A stretch of DNA of 64,000 nt from the NCBI RefSeq assembly GCF_005080685.1, contig NZ_CP039371.1, positions 1,054,001 to 1,118,000 of the forward strand, read 5' to 3'. Made by a program: the position numbers and the translations under genes. Source of the DNA: Pseudomonas putida. Lineage in GTDB: Bacteria; Pseudomonadota; Gammaproteobacteria; Pseudomonadales; Pseudomonadaceae. Below, piece after piece: positions 41,797 to 57,690 of this stretch. The stretch's first letter is position 1; each line of letters begins with the position of its first letter. The notes beneath the pieces were generated by a model that worked only from the letters and a program-made list of their open reading frames with translations, was not told the DNA's origin and searched no databases.

Positions 41797-43007
41797 TCTT
41801 CGGCATCCTCAAGCCCTATCCGTCGCCGCTGATCAGCGGCCGTGGCATCGACCTGGACTTCGCCTTCCTGGCTGGCTGCCTGGCGTTGCTCGGCCTGGGC
41901 CTGGTGATGATCACCTCGGCGTCCTCGGAAGTGGCCGCCGTGCAGTCGGGTAACCCGCTGTACCACATGTTCCGTCATCTGGTGTACGTGGCCCTGGGCC
42001 TGGTTGCCTGCGGCGCGACGATGATGGTACCGATCGCGACCTGGCAGCGCATGGGCTTCATGATGCTGATCGGCGCCTTCGGCCTGTTGGTGATGGTGCT
42101 GGTGCCGGGCATTGGCCGCGAGGTCAACGGCTCGATGCGCTGGATCGGTTTCAGCTTCTTCAACGTCCAGCCTTCGGAAATCGCCAAGGTATTCGTGGTC
42201 ATCTACCTGGCCGGCTACCTGGTGCGCCGGCAGACCGAGGTTCGCGAGAGCTGGATGGGCTTCTTCAAGCCGTTCATCGTACTGCTGCCAATGGCCGGCC
42301 TGCTGCTGATGGAGCCGGACTTCGGCGCCACCGTGGTGATGATGGGCGCAGCCGCAGCCATGCTGTTCCTCGGCGGGGTGGGGCTGTTCCGCTTCAGTCT
42401 GATGGTGGTGCTGGCGGTGGTGGCGGTGTTCATTCTGGTCCAGGCGCAGCCGTATCGGATGGCGCGCCTGATCACCTTCACCGACCCCTGGTCCGACCAG
42501 TTCGGTTCCGGCTACCAGCTGACCCAGGCGCTGATCGCCTTCGGCCGTGGCGAATGGCTCGGCGTGGGCCTTGGCAACAGCGTGCAGAAGCAGTTCTACC
42601 TGCCCGAGGCGCACACCGACTTCGTGTTCTCGGTACTCGCCGAAGAGCTCGGTGTGGTCGGCTCGCTGGTGACCATCGCGCTGTTCGTCTTCGTCACCGT
42701 GCGCGCGCTGTACATCGGGCTGTGGGCCGAGAAGGCCAAACAGTTCTTCGCCGCCTACATGGCCTTCGGCCTCGCATTCCTGTGGATTGGCCAGTTCCTG
42801 ATCAACATCGGGGTGAACGTCGGCTTGCTGCCGACCAAGGGCCTGACCTTGCCGTTCCTGAGCTACGGGGGCAGTTCGTTGGTGATCTGCTGTGCCTGCG
42901 TAGGCCTGTTGCTACGTATCGAGTGGGAGAGCCGTACGCACCTGGGCAGCGAGGAACACGAATTCAACGAGAGCGATTTTGCCGAGGAGACCAGTCATGG
43001 CCGCTGA
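41793..43007 (+). CDS. ftsW: Septal peptidoglycan glycosyltransferase FtsW
   Basis: A 404-residue SEDS-family membrane protein with ten spans that polymerises lipid II at the septum with FtsI. It shows GREVNGSMRWI, FNVQPSEIAK, EPDFG, YQLTQALIAFGRGEWLGVGLGNS and PTKGLTLPFLSYGGSS. ATG at 41793 overlaps the murD stop by four bases; a long in-frame upstream extension inside murD is rejected. Confidence 0.95.
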   Translation: MIFGILKPYPSPLISGRGIDLDFAFLAGCLALLGLGLVMITSASSEVAAVQSGNPLYHMFRHLVYVALGLVACGATMMVPIATWQRMGFMMLIGAFGLLVMVLVPGIGREVNGSMRWIGFSFFNVQPSEIAKVFVVIYLAGYLVRRQTEVRESWMGFFKPFIVLLPMAGLLLMEPDFGATVVMMGAAAAMLFLGGVGLFRFSLMVVLAVVAVFILVQAQPYRMARLITFTDPWSDQFGSGYQLTQALIAFGRGEWLGVGLGNSVQKQFYLPEAHTDFVFSVLAEELGVVGSLVTIALFVFVTVRALYIGLWAEKAKQFFAAYMAFGLAFLWIGQFLINIGVNVGLLPTKGLTLPFLSYGGSSLVICCACVGLLLRIEWESRTHLGSEEHEFNESDFAEETSHGR

Positions 43008-44068
43008 CGGCAAGAACGTACTGATCATGGCTGGCGGCACCGGTGGGCACGTGTTCCCGGCCCTGGCCTGCGCCCGCGAGTTCCAGGCCCGTGGCTACAG
43101 CGTGCACTGGCTGGGTACCCCGCGTGGTATCGAAAACGAACTGGTTCCCCAGGCCGGGTTGCCACTGCACCTGATCCAGGTCAGCGGCCTGCGTGGCAAG
43201 GGCAAGCTGTCGCTGCTCAAGGCTCCGTTCACCCTGGTCAAAGCCGTGCTCCAGGCGCGGCGCATCATCCGTGAGCTCAAGCCGGTCTGCGTGCTGGGCT
43301 TCGGCGGTTATGTCACCGGCCCCGGCGGTGTGGCTGCGCGCCTGTGTGGCGTGCCGCTGGTGATCCACGAGCAGAATGCCCGCGCCGGTACCGCCAACCG
43401 CTTGCTGGTGCCGCTGTCGGCACGTGTCTGCGAAGCCTTCCCAGGCACTTTCCAGGGCAATGACAAGCTACGTACCACCGGTAATCCGGTGCGCCCTGAG
43501 CTGTTCCTCGAGGCGCCCCGCGAGGCTCTCGGCGAACGCCCGGCACGGCTGTTGGTGCTCGGTGGCAGCCTGGGTGCGGAACCATTGAATAAATTGTTGC
43601 CTAAGGCCCTGTCCGAAGTGCCGGAAAGCCTACGGCCCGTGGTGTTCCACCAGGCCGGCAAGCAGCACGCGGCGATCACCGCCGAGCGTTATCGCGAAGT
43701 GGGTGTCGAGGCTCAGGTAGAGCCGTTCATCACGGACATGGCCCAGGCCTATGGCTGGGCCGACATGGTGGTGTGCCGTGCCGGCGCGCTGACCGTCAGC
43801 GAACTGGCGGCGGCAGGCCTGCCCTCGATGCTGGTGCCTTTGCCCCACGCGATCGACGACCACCAGACCCACAATGCCCAATACCTGGCTCGGGAGGGCG
43901 CCGCCTTCCTGATGCCACAAGCTACGACTGGCGCAGCGCAACTCGCTGAACGCCTGAACGAGGTGCTGATGCAACCCGAGAAACTCCACACCATGGCCGG
44001 CACCGCACGGCGCCTGGCCAAACCTGCCGCAACCAGCACCGTGGTCGATATCTGCCTGGAGGTGGCCC

Positions 44069-44076
<8 letters not shown>
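42997..44076 (+). CDS. murG: Lipid II-forming GlcNAc transferase MurG
   Basis: A 359-residue GT28 glycosyltransferase, peripheral on the inner membrane, that turns lipid I into lipid II. The Gly-rich loop is [14 protein letters not shown] (about 10-23); [14 protein letters not shown] and [18 protein letters not shown] follow. Its ATG lies 11 bases inside the end of ftsW. Confidence 0.96.
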
Positions 44077-46470
<2,394 letters not shown>

Positions 46471-46475
46471 CAGCC

Positions 46476-47345
46476 ATGCAAGGCGCGATGTTACGTCATC
46501 AGCAACCAGCCCCCGGCCGTAGCAAGCCGGTGCCTCGTGGCGCCAGTCGACTGGTGGCCGATGAGCCGATGTCGTCGCGCCTGCCCAAGCCGAGCCTGGG
46601 AGGCCTCAAGCGCCTGCTGTGGCCGGTGTTGCTGGTTGCCGCAGGTTTTGGCGCTTATGAAGGCGCCATCCGCCTGATGCCGTACGCCGACCGCCCGATC
46701 ACCAAGATCGCCGTGCAGGGCGACCTCAGCTACATCAGCCAGCAGGCGGTGCAGCAGCGGATCGCGCCGTACGTCGCTGCCAGCTTCTTCAGCGTCGACC
46801 TCACCGCCATGCGCGCCGAGCTCGAGCAGATGCCGTGGATCGCCCACGCCGAAGTGCGTCGGGTATGGCCGGACGAAGTGGTGGTGCGTCTGGAAGAACA
46901 GCTGCCAGTGGCACGCTGGGGTGATGAAGCCTTGCTCAACAACCAGGGCCAGGCCTTCACCCCCCGCGAGCTGGCCAACTACGAGCACCTGCCGCAGTTG
47001 TTCGGCCCGCAGCGCGCCCAGCAGCAAGTCATGCAGCAGTATCAGGTATTGAGCCAGATGCTGCGCCCCTTGGGCTTCTCCATCGCTCGCCTGGAGCTGC
47101 GCGAGCGAGGCAGCTGGTTCCTGACCACCGGTGCCGGTAGCGCCGGGCCAGGCATCGAGCTGCTGTTGGGGCGCGATCATCTGGTGGAGAAGATGCGCCG
47201 TTTCATTGCCATTTACGACAAGACGCTTAAAGAGCAGATCACCAACATCGCCCGCATCGATCTGCGATACGCCAACGGACTTGCCGTTGGTTGGCGGGAA
47301 CCGATTGCACCGACGACGGCCCAACCCGCCGTTGCGAAGAATTAG
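46476..47345 (+). CDS. ftsQ: Cell division protein FtsQ
   Basis: A 289-residue bitopic protein. About 45 cytoplasmic residues rich in basic and proline residues, one span (about 47-64), then the POTRA domain (about 70-140; [20 protein letters not shown]) and a beta domain. Part of FtsQLB. An internal ATG at residue 32 is an alternative start. Confidence 0.92.
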   Translation: MQGAMLRHQQPAPGRSKPVPRGASRLVADEPMSSRLPKPSLGGLKRLLWPVLLVAAGFGAYEGAIRLMPYADRPITKIAVQGDLSYISQQAVQQRIAPYVAASFFSVDLTAMRAELEQMPWIAHAEVRRVWPDEVVVRLEEQLPVARWGDEALLNNQGQAFTPRELANYEHLPQLFGPQRAQQQVMQQYQVLSQMLRPLGFSIARLELRERGSWFLTTGAGSAGPGIELLLGRDHLVEKMRRFIAIYDKTLKEQITNIARIDLRYANGLAVGWREPIAPTTAQPAVAKN

Positions 47346-47359
47346 AGAGAGGCAGGACC

Positions 47360-48616
47360 ATGGCAAACGCGCATAGCGGAAAAATGATCGTCGGGCTGGA
47401 CATTGGCACCTCCAAGGTGGTGGCGCTGGTGGGTGAAGTCGGCGAGGACGGTACCCTGGAGATCGTGGGGATCGGCACCCACCCATCCCGCGGCCTGAAG
47501 AAGGGCGTGGTGGTGAACATCGAGTCGACCGTACAGTCTATCCAGCGTGCGGTTGAGGAAGCCCAGCTGATGGCCGGTTGCCGTATCCACTCGGCGTTCG
47601 TCGGCGTGGCGGGCAACCACATCCGCAGCCTGAACTCCCACGGCATCGTCGCCATTCGCGACCGCGAAGTCAGCCTCGCCGACCTCGAGCGCGTGCTCGA
47701 TGCCGCCCAGGCGGTGGCCATTCCCGCCGACCAGCGCGTGCTGCACACCCTGCCGCAGGACTACGTGATCGACAACCAGGAAGGCGTGCGCGAGCCGCTG
47801 GGCATGTCGGGCGTGCGCCTGGAAGCCAAGGTCCACGTGGTTACCTGCGCGGTCAACGCGGCGCAGAACATCGAGAAGTGCGTGCGTCGCTGCGGCCTGG
47901 AAATCGACGACATCATCCTCGAGCAGCTGGCTTCGGCGTACTCGGTGCTCACCGACGACGAGAAGGAACTGGGCGTGTGCCTGGTGGACATCGGTGGCGG
48001 CACCACTGACATCGCGATCTTCACCGAAGGCGCGATTCGCCACACGGCAGTGATCCCGATCGCTGGCGACCAGGTCACCAACGACATCGCCATGGCCTTG
48101 CGTACACCGACCCAGTACGCCGAGGAAATCAAGATCCGCTACGCCTGCGCCCTGGCCAAGCTGGCCGGTGCCGGCGAGACCATCAAGGTGCCGAGCGTGG
48201 GCGACCGCCCACCGCGTGAACTGTCGCGCCAGGCCCTGGCCGAGGTGGTGGAGCCGCGTTACGACGAGCTCTTCACCCTGATCCAGGCTGAGCTGCGTCG
48301 CAGCGGCTACGAGGACCTGGTGCCAGCCGGCATCGTCCTCACCGGCGGTACCGCGAAAATGGAAGGCGCCGTGGAACTGGCCGAGGAAATCTTCCACATG
48401 CCGGTACGCCTCGGCGTGCCGCACAGCGTTCGGGGGCTGAGCGACGTGGTGCGCAACCCGATCTATTCCACCGGCGTGGGCTTGCTCACCTACGGCCTGC
48501 AAAAGCAGTCCGAGGACCTGCCCCTGACCGGCAACAGCAGCAACAACAGCTATGGCGATGAACCGAAGGCTCCAGTGCTTGAGCGATTCAAGCGCTGGGT
48601 CCAGGGCAACTTCTAA
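47360..48616 (+). CDS. ftsA: Cell division protein FtsA
   Basis: A 418-residue actin-like ATPase that tethers FtsZ to the membrane. GLDIGTSKVVALVGE (phosphate 1) and VDIGGGTTDIAIF (phosphate 2) are clear; the last residues VLERFKRWVQGNF form the amphipathic membrane helix. ATG at 47360 with GAGGCAGG ahead; the upstream frame extension overlaps ftsQ and is rejected. Confidence 0.96.
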   Translation: MANAHSGKMIVGLDIGTSKVVALVGEVGEDGTLEIVGIGTHPSRGLKKGVVVNIESTVQSIQRAVEEAQLMAGCRIHSAFVGVAGNHIRSLNSHGIVAIRDREVSLADLERVLDAAQAVAIPADQRVLHTLPQDYVIDNQEGVREPLGMSGVRLEAKVHVVTCAVNAAQNIEKCVRRCGLEIDDIILEQLASAYSVLTDDEKELGVCLVDIGGGTTDIAIFTEGAIRHTAVIPIAGDQVTNDIAMALRTPTQYAEEIKIRYACALAKLAGAGETIKVPSVGDRPPRELSRQALAEVVEPRYDELFTLIQAELRRSGYEDLVPAGIVLTGGTAKMEGAVELAEEIFHMPVRLGVPHSVRGLSDVVRNPIYSTGVGLLTYGLQKQSEDLPLTGNSSNNSYGDEPKAPVLERFKRWVQGNF

Positions 48617-48671
48617 GTTTCAAAGCAGTAGTGGTAGGCGCGACAACTAGAGAACTGAAAGGAGAGGGAAA

Positions 48672-49868
48672 ATGTTCGAGCTCGTAGACAACGTCCCGCA
48701 AAGCCCGGTCATCAAAGTGATCGGCGTCGGCGGTGGTGGCGGCAATGCCGTCAACCACATGGTCAAAAGCAACATCGAAGGCGTCGAGTTCATCTGCGCC
48801 AACACCGATGCCCAGGCGCTGAAGAACATCGGCGCCCGCACCATCCTGCAACTGGGTACCGGTGTGACCAAGGGCCTGGGTGCCGGTGCCAATCCGGAAG
48901 TCGGCCGCCAGGCCGCGCTGGAAGACCGTGAGCGCATCGCCGAGGTGCTGCAGGGCACCAACATGGTGTTCATCACCACCGGCATGGGTGGCGGTACCGG
49001 TACCGGCGCTGCGCCGATCATCGCCGAAGTGGCCAAGGAAATGGGCATCCTCACCGTCGCGGTGGTGACCCGTCCGTTCCCGTTCGAAGGCCGCAAGCGC
49101 ATGCAGATCGCCGACGAGGGCATCCGCATGCTGGCAGAGAGCGTCGACTCGCTGATCACCATCCCCAACGAGAAGCTGCTGACCATCCTGGGCAAGGATG
49201 CCAGCCTGCTGTCCGCCTTCGCCAAGGCCGACGACGTACTGGCCGGCGCCGTGCGTGGTATCTCCGATATCATCAAGCGTCCAGGCATGATCAACGTCGA
49301 CTTCGCCGACGTGCGCACCGTGATGGGTGAAATGGGCATGGCGATGATGGGTACCGGTTGCGCCAGCGGCCCGAACCGTGCTCGCGAAGCCACCGAAGCG
49401 GCCATTCGCAACCCGCTGCTCGAAGACGTCAACCTGCAGGGCGCCCGCGGCATCCTGGTGAACATCACCGCAGGTCCGGACCTGTCGCTGGGTGAGTACT
49501 CCGACGTCGGTAGCATCATCGAAGCCTTCGCCTCCGACCACGCGATGGTCAAGGTCGGCACCGTGATCGATCCGGACATGCGCGACGAACTGCATGTGAC
49601 CGTGGTCGCGACCGGCCTGGGCGCACGCATCGAGAAGCCGGTGAAAGTGGTCGACAACACCCTGCAGACCGCGCAGCAGGCCTACGAGGCTTCCAACCCT
49701 GCGCCAGCGCGCCAGGAGCAGCCTTCGGTCAACTACCGCGACCTGGAGCGTCCGACCGTGATGCGCAACCAGGCCCATGCAGGTGCCGCAGCGGCAGCTA
49801 AACTCAACCCTCAGGATGACTTGGACTACCTGGATATCCCGGCTTTCCTGCGTCGTCAGGCCGATTAA
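48672..49868 (+). CDS. ftsZ: Cell division GTPase FtsZ
   Basis: A 398-residue tubulin-like GTPase that forms the Z ring. The tubulin signature GGGTGTG lies at 106-112, the T7 loop NVDFADVRTVM near 207-217. A 60-residue linker leads to the C-terminal peptide DYLDIPAFLRRQ that binds FtsA and ZipA. Strong AAAGGAGAGGG ribosome site, 55 bases after ftsA. Confidence 0.98.
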   Translation: MFELVDNVPQSPVIKVIGVGGGGGNAVNHMVKSNIEGVEFICANTDAQALKNIGARTILQLGTGVTKGLGAGANPEVGRQAALEDRERIAEVLQGTNMVFITTGMGGGTGTGAAPIIAEVAKEMGILTVAVVTRPFPFEGRKRMQIADEGIRMLAESVDSLITIPNEKLLTILGKDASLLSAFAKADDVLAGAVRGISDIIKRPGMINVDFADVRTVMGEMGMAMMGTGCASGPNRAREATEAAIRNPLLEDVNLQGARGILVNITAGPDLSLGEYSDVGSIIEAFASDHAMVKVGTVIDPDMRDELHVTVVATGLGARIEKPVKVVDNTLQTAQQAYEASNPAPARQEQPSVNYRDLERPTVMRNQAHAGAAAAAKLNPQDDLDYLDIPAFLRRQAD

Positions 49869-49901
49869 TGGAATTTATCAGGGGTATAGGGGTGATTGGT
49901 G

Positions 49902-49928
49902 TTCAGCAAAGGCCGGGTCTGTTATTAT
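49902..49928 (+). promoter_or_regulatory. Possible extended -10 promoter of lpxC
   Basis: TGTTATTAT (49920-49928) fits the extended -10 TGnTATAAT with one change. The -35 is poor (TTCAGC, 15 bases upstream), which an extended -10 can tolerate. It would give lpxC transcription separate from ftsZ, with a leader of about 45 bases. Confidence 0.5.
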
Positions 49929-49944
49929 CCCCAGCCTTTGTTGA

Positions 49945-50892
<948 letters not shown>

Positions 50893-50916
50893 GTTCGAAC
50901 ACTCTCTAGTTCATTG

Positions 50917-50941
50917 AGGCCACCTTCGGGTGGCCTTTTTT
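50917..50941. terminator. Intrinsic terminator after lpxC
   Basis: AGGCCACC, TTCG loop, GGTGGCCT, then five T; it lies 24 bases after the lpxC stop and four before the convergent dciA-like stop. Confidence 0.92.
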
Positions 50942-50944
50942 ATG

Positions 50945-51409
50945 TCAGTCTTTTTCCTTTTGCGCGTGGCTGGCCAGGCGCTCGAGGGCAGCGCGCAGCT
51001 GGGGGTCGGCGATGCCTTCGGCGGTGTCGCGCAGGCTTTCGGCGGCATTGCCGGACAGCTCGGTGGTGTTCCTTCCGCGTTTGGTCGGTACCAGCGGTGG
51101 CTGCACCTTGTAAAGAATCCGTTGCAGGTTGCCGAAAGCCTCCAGGGCTTGTAGCTGGCGCATCAGGCGTTTCTGCTGGTAGCGCAAGCGGGTTGCCCAA
51201 TGGCCATCGGTCACCACCAGCAGTAGCGTGCCATCGCGCCAGGACGCCAAGTGGCAATGCTCGCGGGCAGCCGGTTGCAGCTGGCTCTCCAGCAGCCGCT
51301 GCAAGTGCGCCAGGCGCTCGGCCTGGTTCAGCAGCAGGCGCAGCGGGCGGTTCTGGCGCAGCAGTGTGGACGGCGGCTGGGCGGGGGTGGGTTTGAAGGC
51401 CATGGGCAT
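50945..51409 (-). CDS. DciA-like (DUF721) helicase-loader protein
   Basis: A 154-residue DUF721 protein. The N-terminal part (about 15-105) with LRLLLNQAERLAHLQRLL and LLLVVTDGHWATRLRYQQKRLMRQL matches DciA, the ancestral loader of the DnaB replicative helicase. The tail is charged and probably flexible. The start is uncertain: ATG at 51409 or 51403, neither with a good ribosome site. Position opposite secA is the usual one in pseudomonads. Confidence 0.82.
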   Translation of the reverse strand: MPMAFKPTPAQPPSTLLRQNRPLRLLLNQAERLAHLQRLLESQLQPAAREHCHLASWRDGTLLLVVTDGHWATRLRYQQKRLMRQLQALEAFGNLQRILYKVQPPLVPTKRGRNTTELSGNAAESLRDTAEGIADPQLRAALERLASHAQKEKD

Positions 51410-51747
51410 GAGCGTCAGGTGGCAAGGCGGTCAGTCTAACACCTTCACCAGCGGGGCCGGTCTAGTCGAGAGCGCCCTATTACCTGTGGGAGCGGGATCG
51501 CCCGCGAAAGGGGCGCCTTCGGTTACGAGTCATTCTCGCTACGTTTCATGAATCCGCGGGTTGAACTCACGCAAAATGCCCATATCTTAGAAAAGCCCCC
51601 GCCAAAGCGCTGTGCCAGCATCGTGGAAATCCACCACTTTCCTCACCATCGTTTCCGGGTAGAATGCTCGTTCGCATGCGGCCTCAGGGCTGCACGGGCG
51701 ACTCATGGGGCCGCCCTCCATCCCTACGTGTGGAAGATCCTGCCGAT
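51410..51747 (+). other. 338-base gap between dciA-like gene and secA
   Basis: It holds a single REP-like half (about 51485-51520, TGTGGGAGCGGGATCGCCCGCG), a -10-like TAGAAT at 51660-51665 without a clear -35, and a leader where GCGGCC (51678-51683) can pair with GGCCGC (51709-51714). The secA promoter is probably near 51640-51670. No gene is seen. Confidence 0.5.
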
Positions 51748-54483
<2,736 letters not shown>

Positions 54484-54514
54484 TCTGAACAAGCTGGTAT
54501 ACGCTGCATCATCC

Positions 54515-54637
54515 TGGGGCCGCTTTGCGGCCCTATCGCGACACAAGGCCGCTCCCACAGGGATAGCGCGCAGCTGAAATGCTGCGCCTCCCCAGGTGGG
54601 AGCGGCCTTGTGTCGCAAAAGGTCGCGAAGCGGCCCC
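54515..54637. repeat. Inverted pair of REP palindromes
   Basis: Units at 54515-54559 and 54596-54637 between secA and argJ, here between genes on the same strand. Core GGCCGCTTTGCGGCC in the first, with a base change (GGTCGCGAAGCGGCC) in the second. Confidence 0.85.
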
Positions 54638-54674
54638 GCTTTCGATATCAACCGTATTTTCTAGGAGCGCTCTA

Positions 54675-55892
54675 ATGGCTGTTGGTCTTGGTCCTTTGCC
54701 CACCCTGCACCCGGTTCCGGGTTTTGAACTCGGCATCGCGTCTGCCGGCATCAAGCGCCCAGGGCGCAAGGATGTAGTGGTCATGCGTTGCGCCGAGGGC
54801 TCCAGCGTCGCTGGCGTGTTCACCCTCAACGCCTTCTGCGCAGCGCCGGTGATCCTCTCCAAGCAGCGCGTACAGGGCACCGTGCGTTACCTGCTGACCA
54901 ACACCGGCAACGCCAACGCCGGCACCGGCGCGCCAGGCCTGGCCGCGGCCGAGCGCACCTGCGCCAAGCTGGCCGAGCTTGCCGGGGTGCCGGCCGAGTC
55001 GGTGCTGCCGTTCTCCACCGGTGTGATCGGCGAGCCACTGCCGGTCGAGAAGATCGAAGGCGCGCTGCAGGCTGCGCTGGACGACCTGTCGGAAAACAAC
55101 TGGGCTGAAGCCGCGACCGGCATCATGACCACCGACACCTTGCCCAAGGGCGCCAGCCGCCAGTTCCAGCACGATGGCGTGACCGTCACCGTGACTGGCA
55201 TCAGCAAGGGCGCCGGCATGATCCGCCCGAACATGGCGACCATGCTCGGCTACATCGCCACCGACGCCAAGGTCGCGCCACAGGTGCTCAAGGACCTGAT
55301 GCTCGATGGTGCCAACAAGTCGTTCAACCGTATCACCATCGACGGCGATACCTCGACCAACGACTGCTGCATGCTGATCGCCACCGGCAAGGCCAACCTG
55401 CCGGAAGTCACCGAGGCCAGCGGCGCGCTGTTCGAAGCGCTGAAGAAGGCGGTATTCGAGGTGTGCATGGAAGTGGCCCAGGCCATCGTCCGTGATGGCG
55501 AAGGCGCCACCAAGTTCGTTACCGTTCAGGTCAATGGCGGTGGTAACCATCAGGAGTGCCTGGACGTCGGCTATGCCGTGGCCCATTCGCCGCTGATCAA
55601 GACCGCGCTGTTCGCCTCCGACCCGAACTGGGGCCGCATCCTTGCAGCGGTTGGCCGTGCCGGCGTGCCGGAGCTGGACGTCAGCCTGATCGACGTCTAC
55701 CTGGACAGCGTGTGCATCGCAAGCCAAGGCGGACGCAGCCCGAGCTACACCGAGGAGCAGGGTTCGAAGGTCATGGCGCAGGAAGAGATCACCATCCGTA
55801 TCGAGCTGGGCCGTGGCCAGTGCAGCGAAACGATCTGGACCACCGACCTGTCCCACGAGTACGTGAAGATCAACGCCGAATACCGTACCTGA
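54675..55892 (+). CDS. argJ: Bifunctional ornithine acetyltransferase / N-acetylglutamate synthase ArgJ
   Basis: A 405-residue Ntn-type enzyme of the cyclic arginine pathway: it moves the acetyl group from N-acetylornithine to glutamate. The self-cleavage site is Ala188-Thr189 in [12 protein letters not shown]; Thr189 becomes the nucleophile of the beta chain. ATG at 54675; the in-frame start at 54579 runs into a REP unit and is rejected. Confidence 0.95.
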   Translation: MAVGLGPLPTLHPVPGFELGIASAGIKRPGRKDVVVMRCAEGSSVAGVFTLNAFCAAPVILSKQRVQGTVRYLLTNTGNANAGTGAPGLAAAERTCAKLAELAGVPAESVLPFSTGVIGEPLPVEKIEGALQAALDDLSENNWAEAATGIMTTDTLPKGASRQFQHDGVTVTVTGISKGAGMIRPNMATMLGYIATDAKVAPQVLKDLMLDGANKSFNRITIDGDTSTNDCCMLIATGKANLPEVTEASGALFEALKKAVFEVCMEVAQAIVRDGEGATKFVTVQVNGGGNHQECLDVGYAVAHSPLIKTALFASDPNWGRILAAVGRAGVPELDVSLIDVYLDSVCIASQGGRSPSYTEEQGSKVMAQEEITIRIELGRGQCSETIWTTDLSHEYVKINAEYRT

Positions 55893-55981
55893 TGCCATCC
55901 CAGGGCTGCTTCAAGGTCATCGCCGGCGTGCCGACGATGGCCATGACGCAGCCCGAATACCCTCGGAAATGGAGCCGAACC

Positions 55982-56614
55982 ATGACCTATCACCTGATCA
56001 TCGGCGACAAGCTGTATTCCTCCTGGTCGTTGCGGGGTGCCCTGGCCCTTGAGCTTGCCGGCGTGCCCTATGAAGAAACGCTGATCAAACTCAACCAGCC
56101 CGACACCCGCCAGCGCCTCCTCGCATTCTCCGCCACCGGCAAGGTGCCGCTGCTCAAGACCGAGCACGGCGTGATCGCCGATTCCCTGGCCATCGCCGAA
56201 TACCTCAACGAGCAACACCCCGGCGCCCAGCTATGGCCCGCCGACGTGGCCGCCCGAGCCCAGGCCCGTTCGGCCTGCGCGCAGATGCACAGCGGCTTCT
56301 TCGCCCTGCGTGGCGCCATGCCGTTCGACCTGTCGCGCGACGAAGCGCTGGAGAACGTTCCGCTGGAGGTGCAGATCGACATCGATCGCATCGTCGCGCT
56401 GTGGTCCGAATGCCGTCTGGTGGCCAAGGACAGCGGGCCGTTCCTGTTCGGCAAGCCGACCCTTGCCGATGCCTTCTTCGCCCCTGTGGCCGTGCGCCTG
56501 CGGACCTACCGCGTGGAAGTACCGGCCGAGGCCGCGGCCTACATCGAGACCATCTACCAGTGGCCGGTCTTCCAGGCCTGGCAGAAAGCCGGCCTGGCGG
56601 AGCGTGAAGGGTGA
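55982..56614 (+). CDS. Glutathione S-transferase family protein
   Basis: A 210-residue GST. The thioredoxin-like half starts YHLIIGDKLYSSWSLRGALALELAGVPYEE in pieces, with Ser residues at the catalytic loop (SSWS), and has KVPLLKTEHGVIADSLAIAEYL, the glutathione-binding cis-Pro region; the helical half follows. Substrate unknown. GGAG ahead of the ATG; its stop overlaps the next gene by four bases. Confidence 0.9.
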   Translation: MTYHLIIGDKLYSSWSLRGALALELAGVPYEETLIKLNQPDTRQRLLAFSATGKVPLLKTEHGVIADSLAIAEYLNEQHPGAQLWPADVAARAQARSACAQMHSGFFALRGAMPFDLSRDEALENVPLEVQIDIDRIVALWSECRLVAKDSGPFLFGKPTLADAFFAPVAVRLRTYRVEVPAEAAAYIETIYQWPVFQAWQKAGLAEREG

Positions 56615-57555
56615 AGCGGATCCATGTAGTGGCCGCGGTGATCCGTGGTGCCGACGGGCGCATCCTGATTGCCCGACGTGCCGAAACCCAGCACCAGGGC
56701 GGCCTGTGGGAGTTTCCCGGCGGCAAGGTGGAAGCGGGCGAGGGCGCCGAAGCGGCGCTGGTCCGTGAGTTGCGCGAGGAGCTTGGGATCGAGGTGAGCC
56801 GTTCACGGCCGCTGATCGAAGTCAGCCACGACTACCCGGACAAGCAGGTACTGCTGGATGTACGCGAGGTCGAGGCGTTCAGCGGCGAGCCGCACGGTGC
56901 CGAGGGCCAGCCACTGGCCTGGGTGGCACCTCGTGACCTGGCGCAGTACGACTTCCCTGAAGCCAACAAGCCGATCGTCGCTGCCGCCCGGCTGCCCGAC
57001 CGCTACCTGATCACGCCCGATGGCCTGGACACACCCGAGCTGCTCAAGGGCATCCAGAAGGCCGTGGCCAGTGGTATCCGCCTGATCCAGCTGCGGGCGC
57101 CGGACATGTACGACCCCAAGTACCGGGATGTTGCGGTGGATGCGGTGGGCCTGTGCGCTGGCAAGGCGCAACTGATGCTCAAGGGGCCGCTGGAATGGCT
57201 GGGCGACTTCCCGTCCGCGGGTTGGCACCTGACGGCGGCCCAGCTGCGCAAGTATGCAGCCAAAGGCCGTCCGTTCCCCAAGGAGCGCTGGCTGGCGGCG
57301 TCGTGCCACAGTGCCGAAGAGCTGGCGCTGGCTGAGCAGATGGGGGTGGATTTCGTCACCCTGTCGCCGGTGCAGGCGACCCAGACCCATCCCGAGGCAG
57401 TGCCATTGGGGTGGGATGAGGCGCAGCGCTTGATTTCGGGCTTCAACCAGCCGGTTTACCTGCTGGGAGGGGTGGGCCCGGGTGAGCGGGAGAAGGCCTG
57501 GAATGCCGGAGCCCAGGGTGTTGCCGGAATTCGCGCATTCTGGCCGGAGGCCTGA
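56611..57555 (+). CDS. Nudix hydrolase fused to a ThiE-like domain
   Basis: A 314-residue two-domain protein. Residues 1-128 are MutT-like; the Nudix box is complete at 38-60 (G38, E44, R52, E53, E56, E57, G59). Residues about 130-314 resemble the TIM-barrel of thiamine-phosphate synthase/TenI (RYLITPDGL, GIRLIQLRAPDM, GWHLTAAQL, LSPVQATQTHP, VYLLGGVGPGE). In the ThiE part the usual pyrophosphate-site residues are only partly kept, so synthase activity is uncertain. The MutT half could remove 8-oxo-dGTP. This fusion is common in pseudomonads next to argJ. GTG start. Confidence 0.88.
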   Translation: MKRIHVVAAVIRGADGRILIARRAETQHQGGLWEFPGGKVEAGEGAEAALVRELREELGIEVSRSRPLIEVSHDYPDKQVLLDVREVEAFSGEPHGAEGQPLAWVAPRDLAQYDFPEANKPIVAAARLPDRYLITPDGLDTPELLKGIQKAVASGIRLIQLRAPDMYDPKYRDVAVDAVGLCAGKAQLMLKGPLEWLGDFPSAGWHLTAAQLRKYAAKGRPFPKERWLAASCHSAEELALAEQMGVDFVTLSPVQATQTHPEAVPLGWDEAQRLISGFNQPVYLLGGVGPGEREKAWNAGAQGVAGIRAFWPEA

Positions 57556-57560
57556 GTATC

Positions 57561-57684
57561 TGGGGCCGCTTTGCGGCCCATTCGCGGGACAAGCCCGCTC
57601 CCACGGATATCGCCCTGATCTTGTAGCTTGCAGAGCTCCTGTGGGAGCGGGCTTGTCCCGCGAATGGGCTGCAAGGCAGCCCCG
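57561..57684. repeat. Inverted pair of REP palindromes (GGACAAGCCC type)
   Basis: Units at 57561-57605 and 57639-57684 lie between convergent genes. The arm reads GCGGGACAAGCCCGCTCCCAC, the second of two arm types in the window. Confidence 0.85.
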
Positions 57685-57690
57685 GCGATA

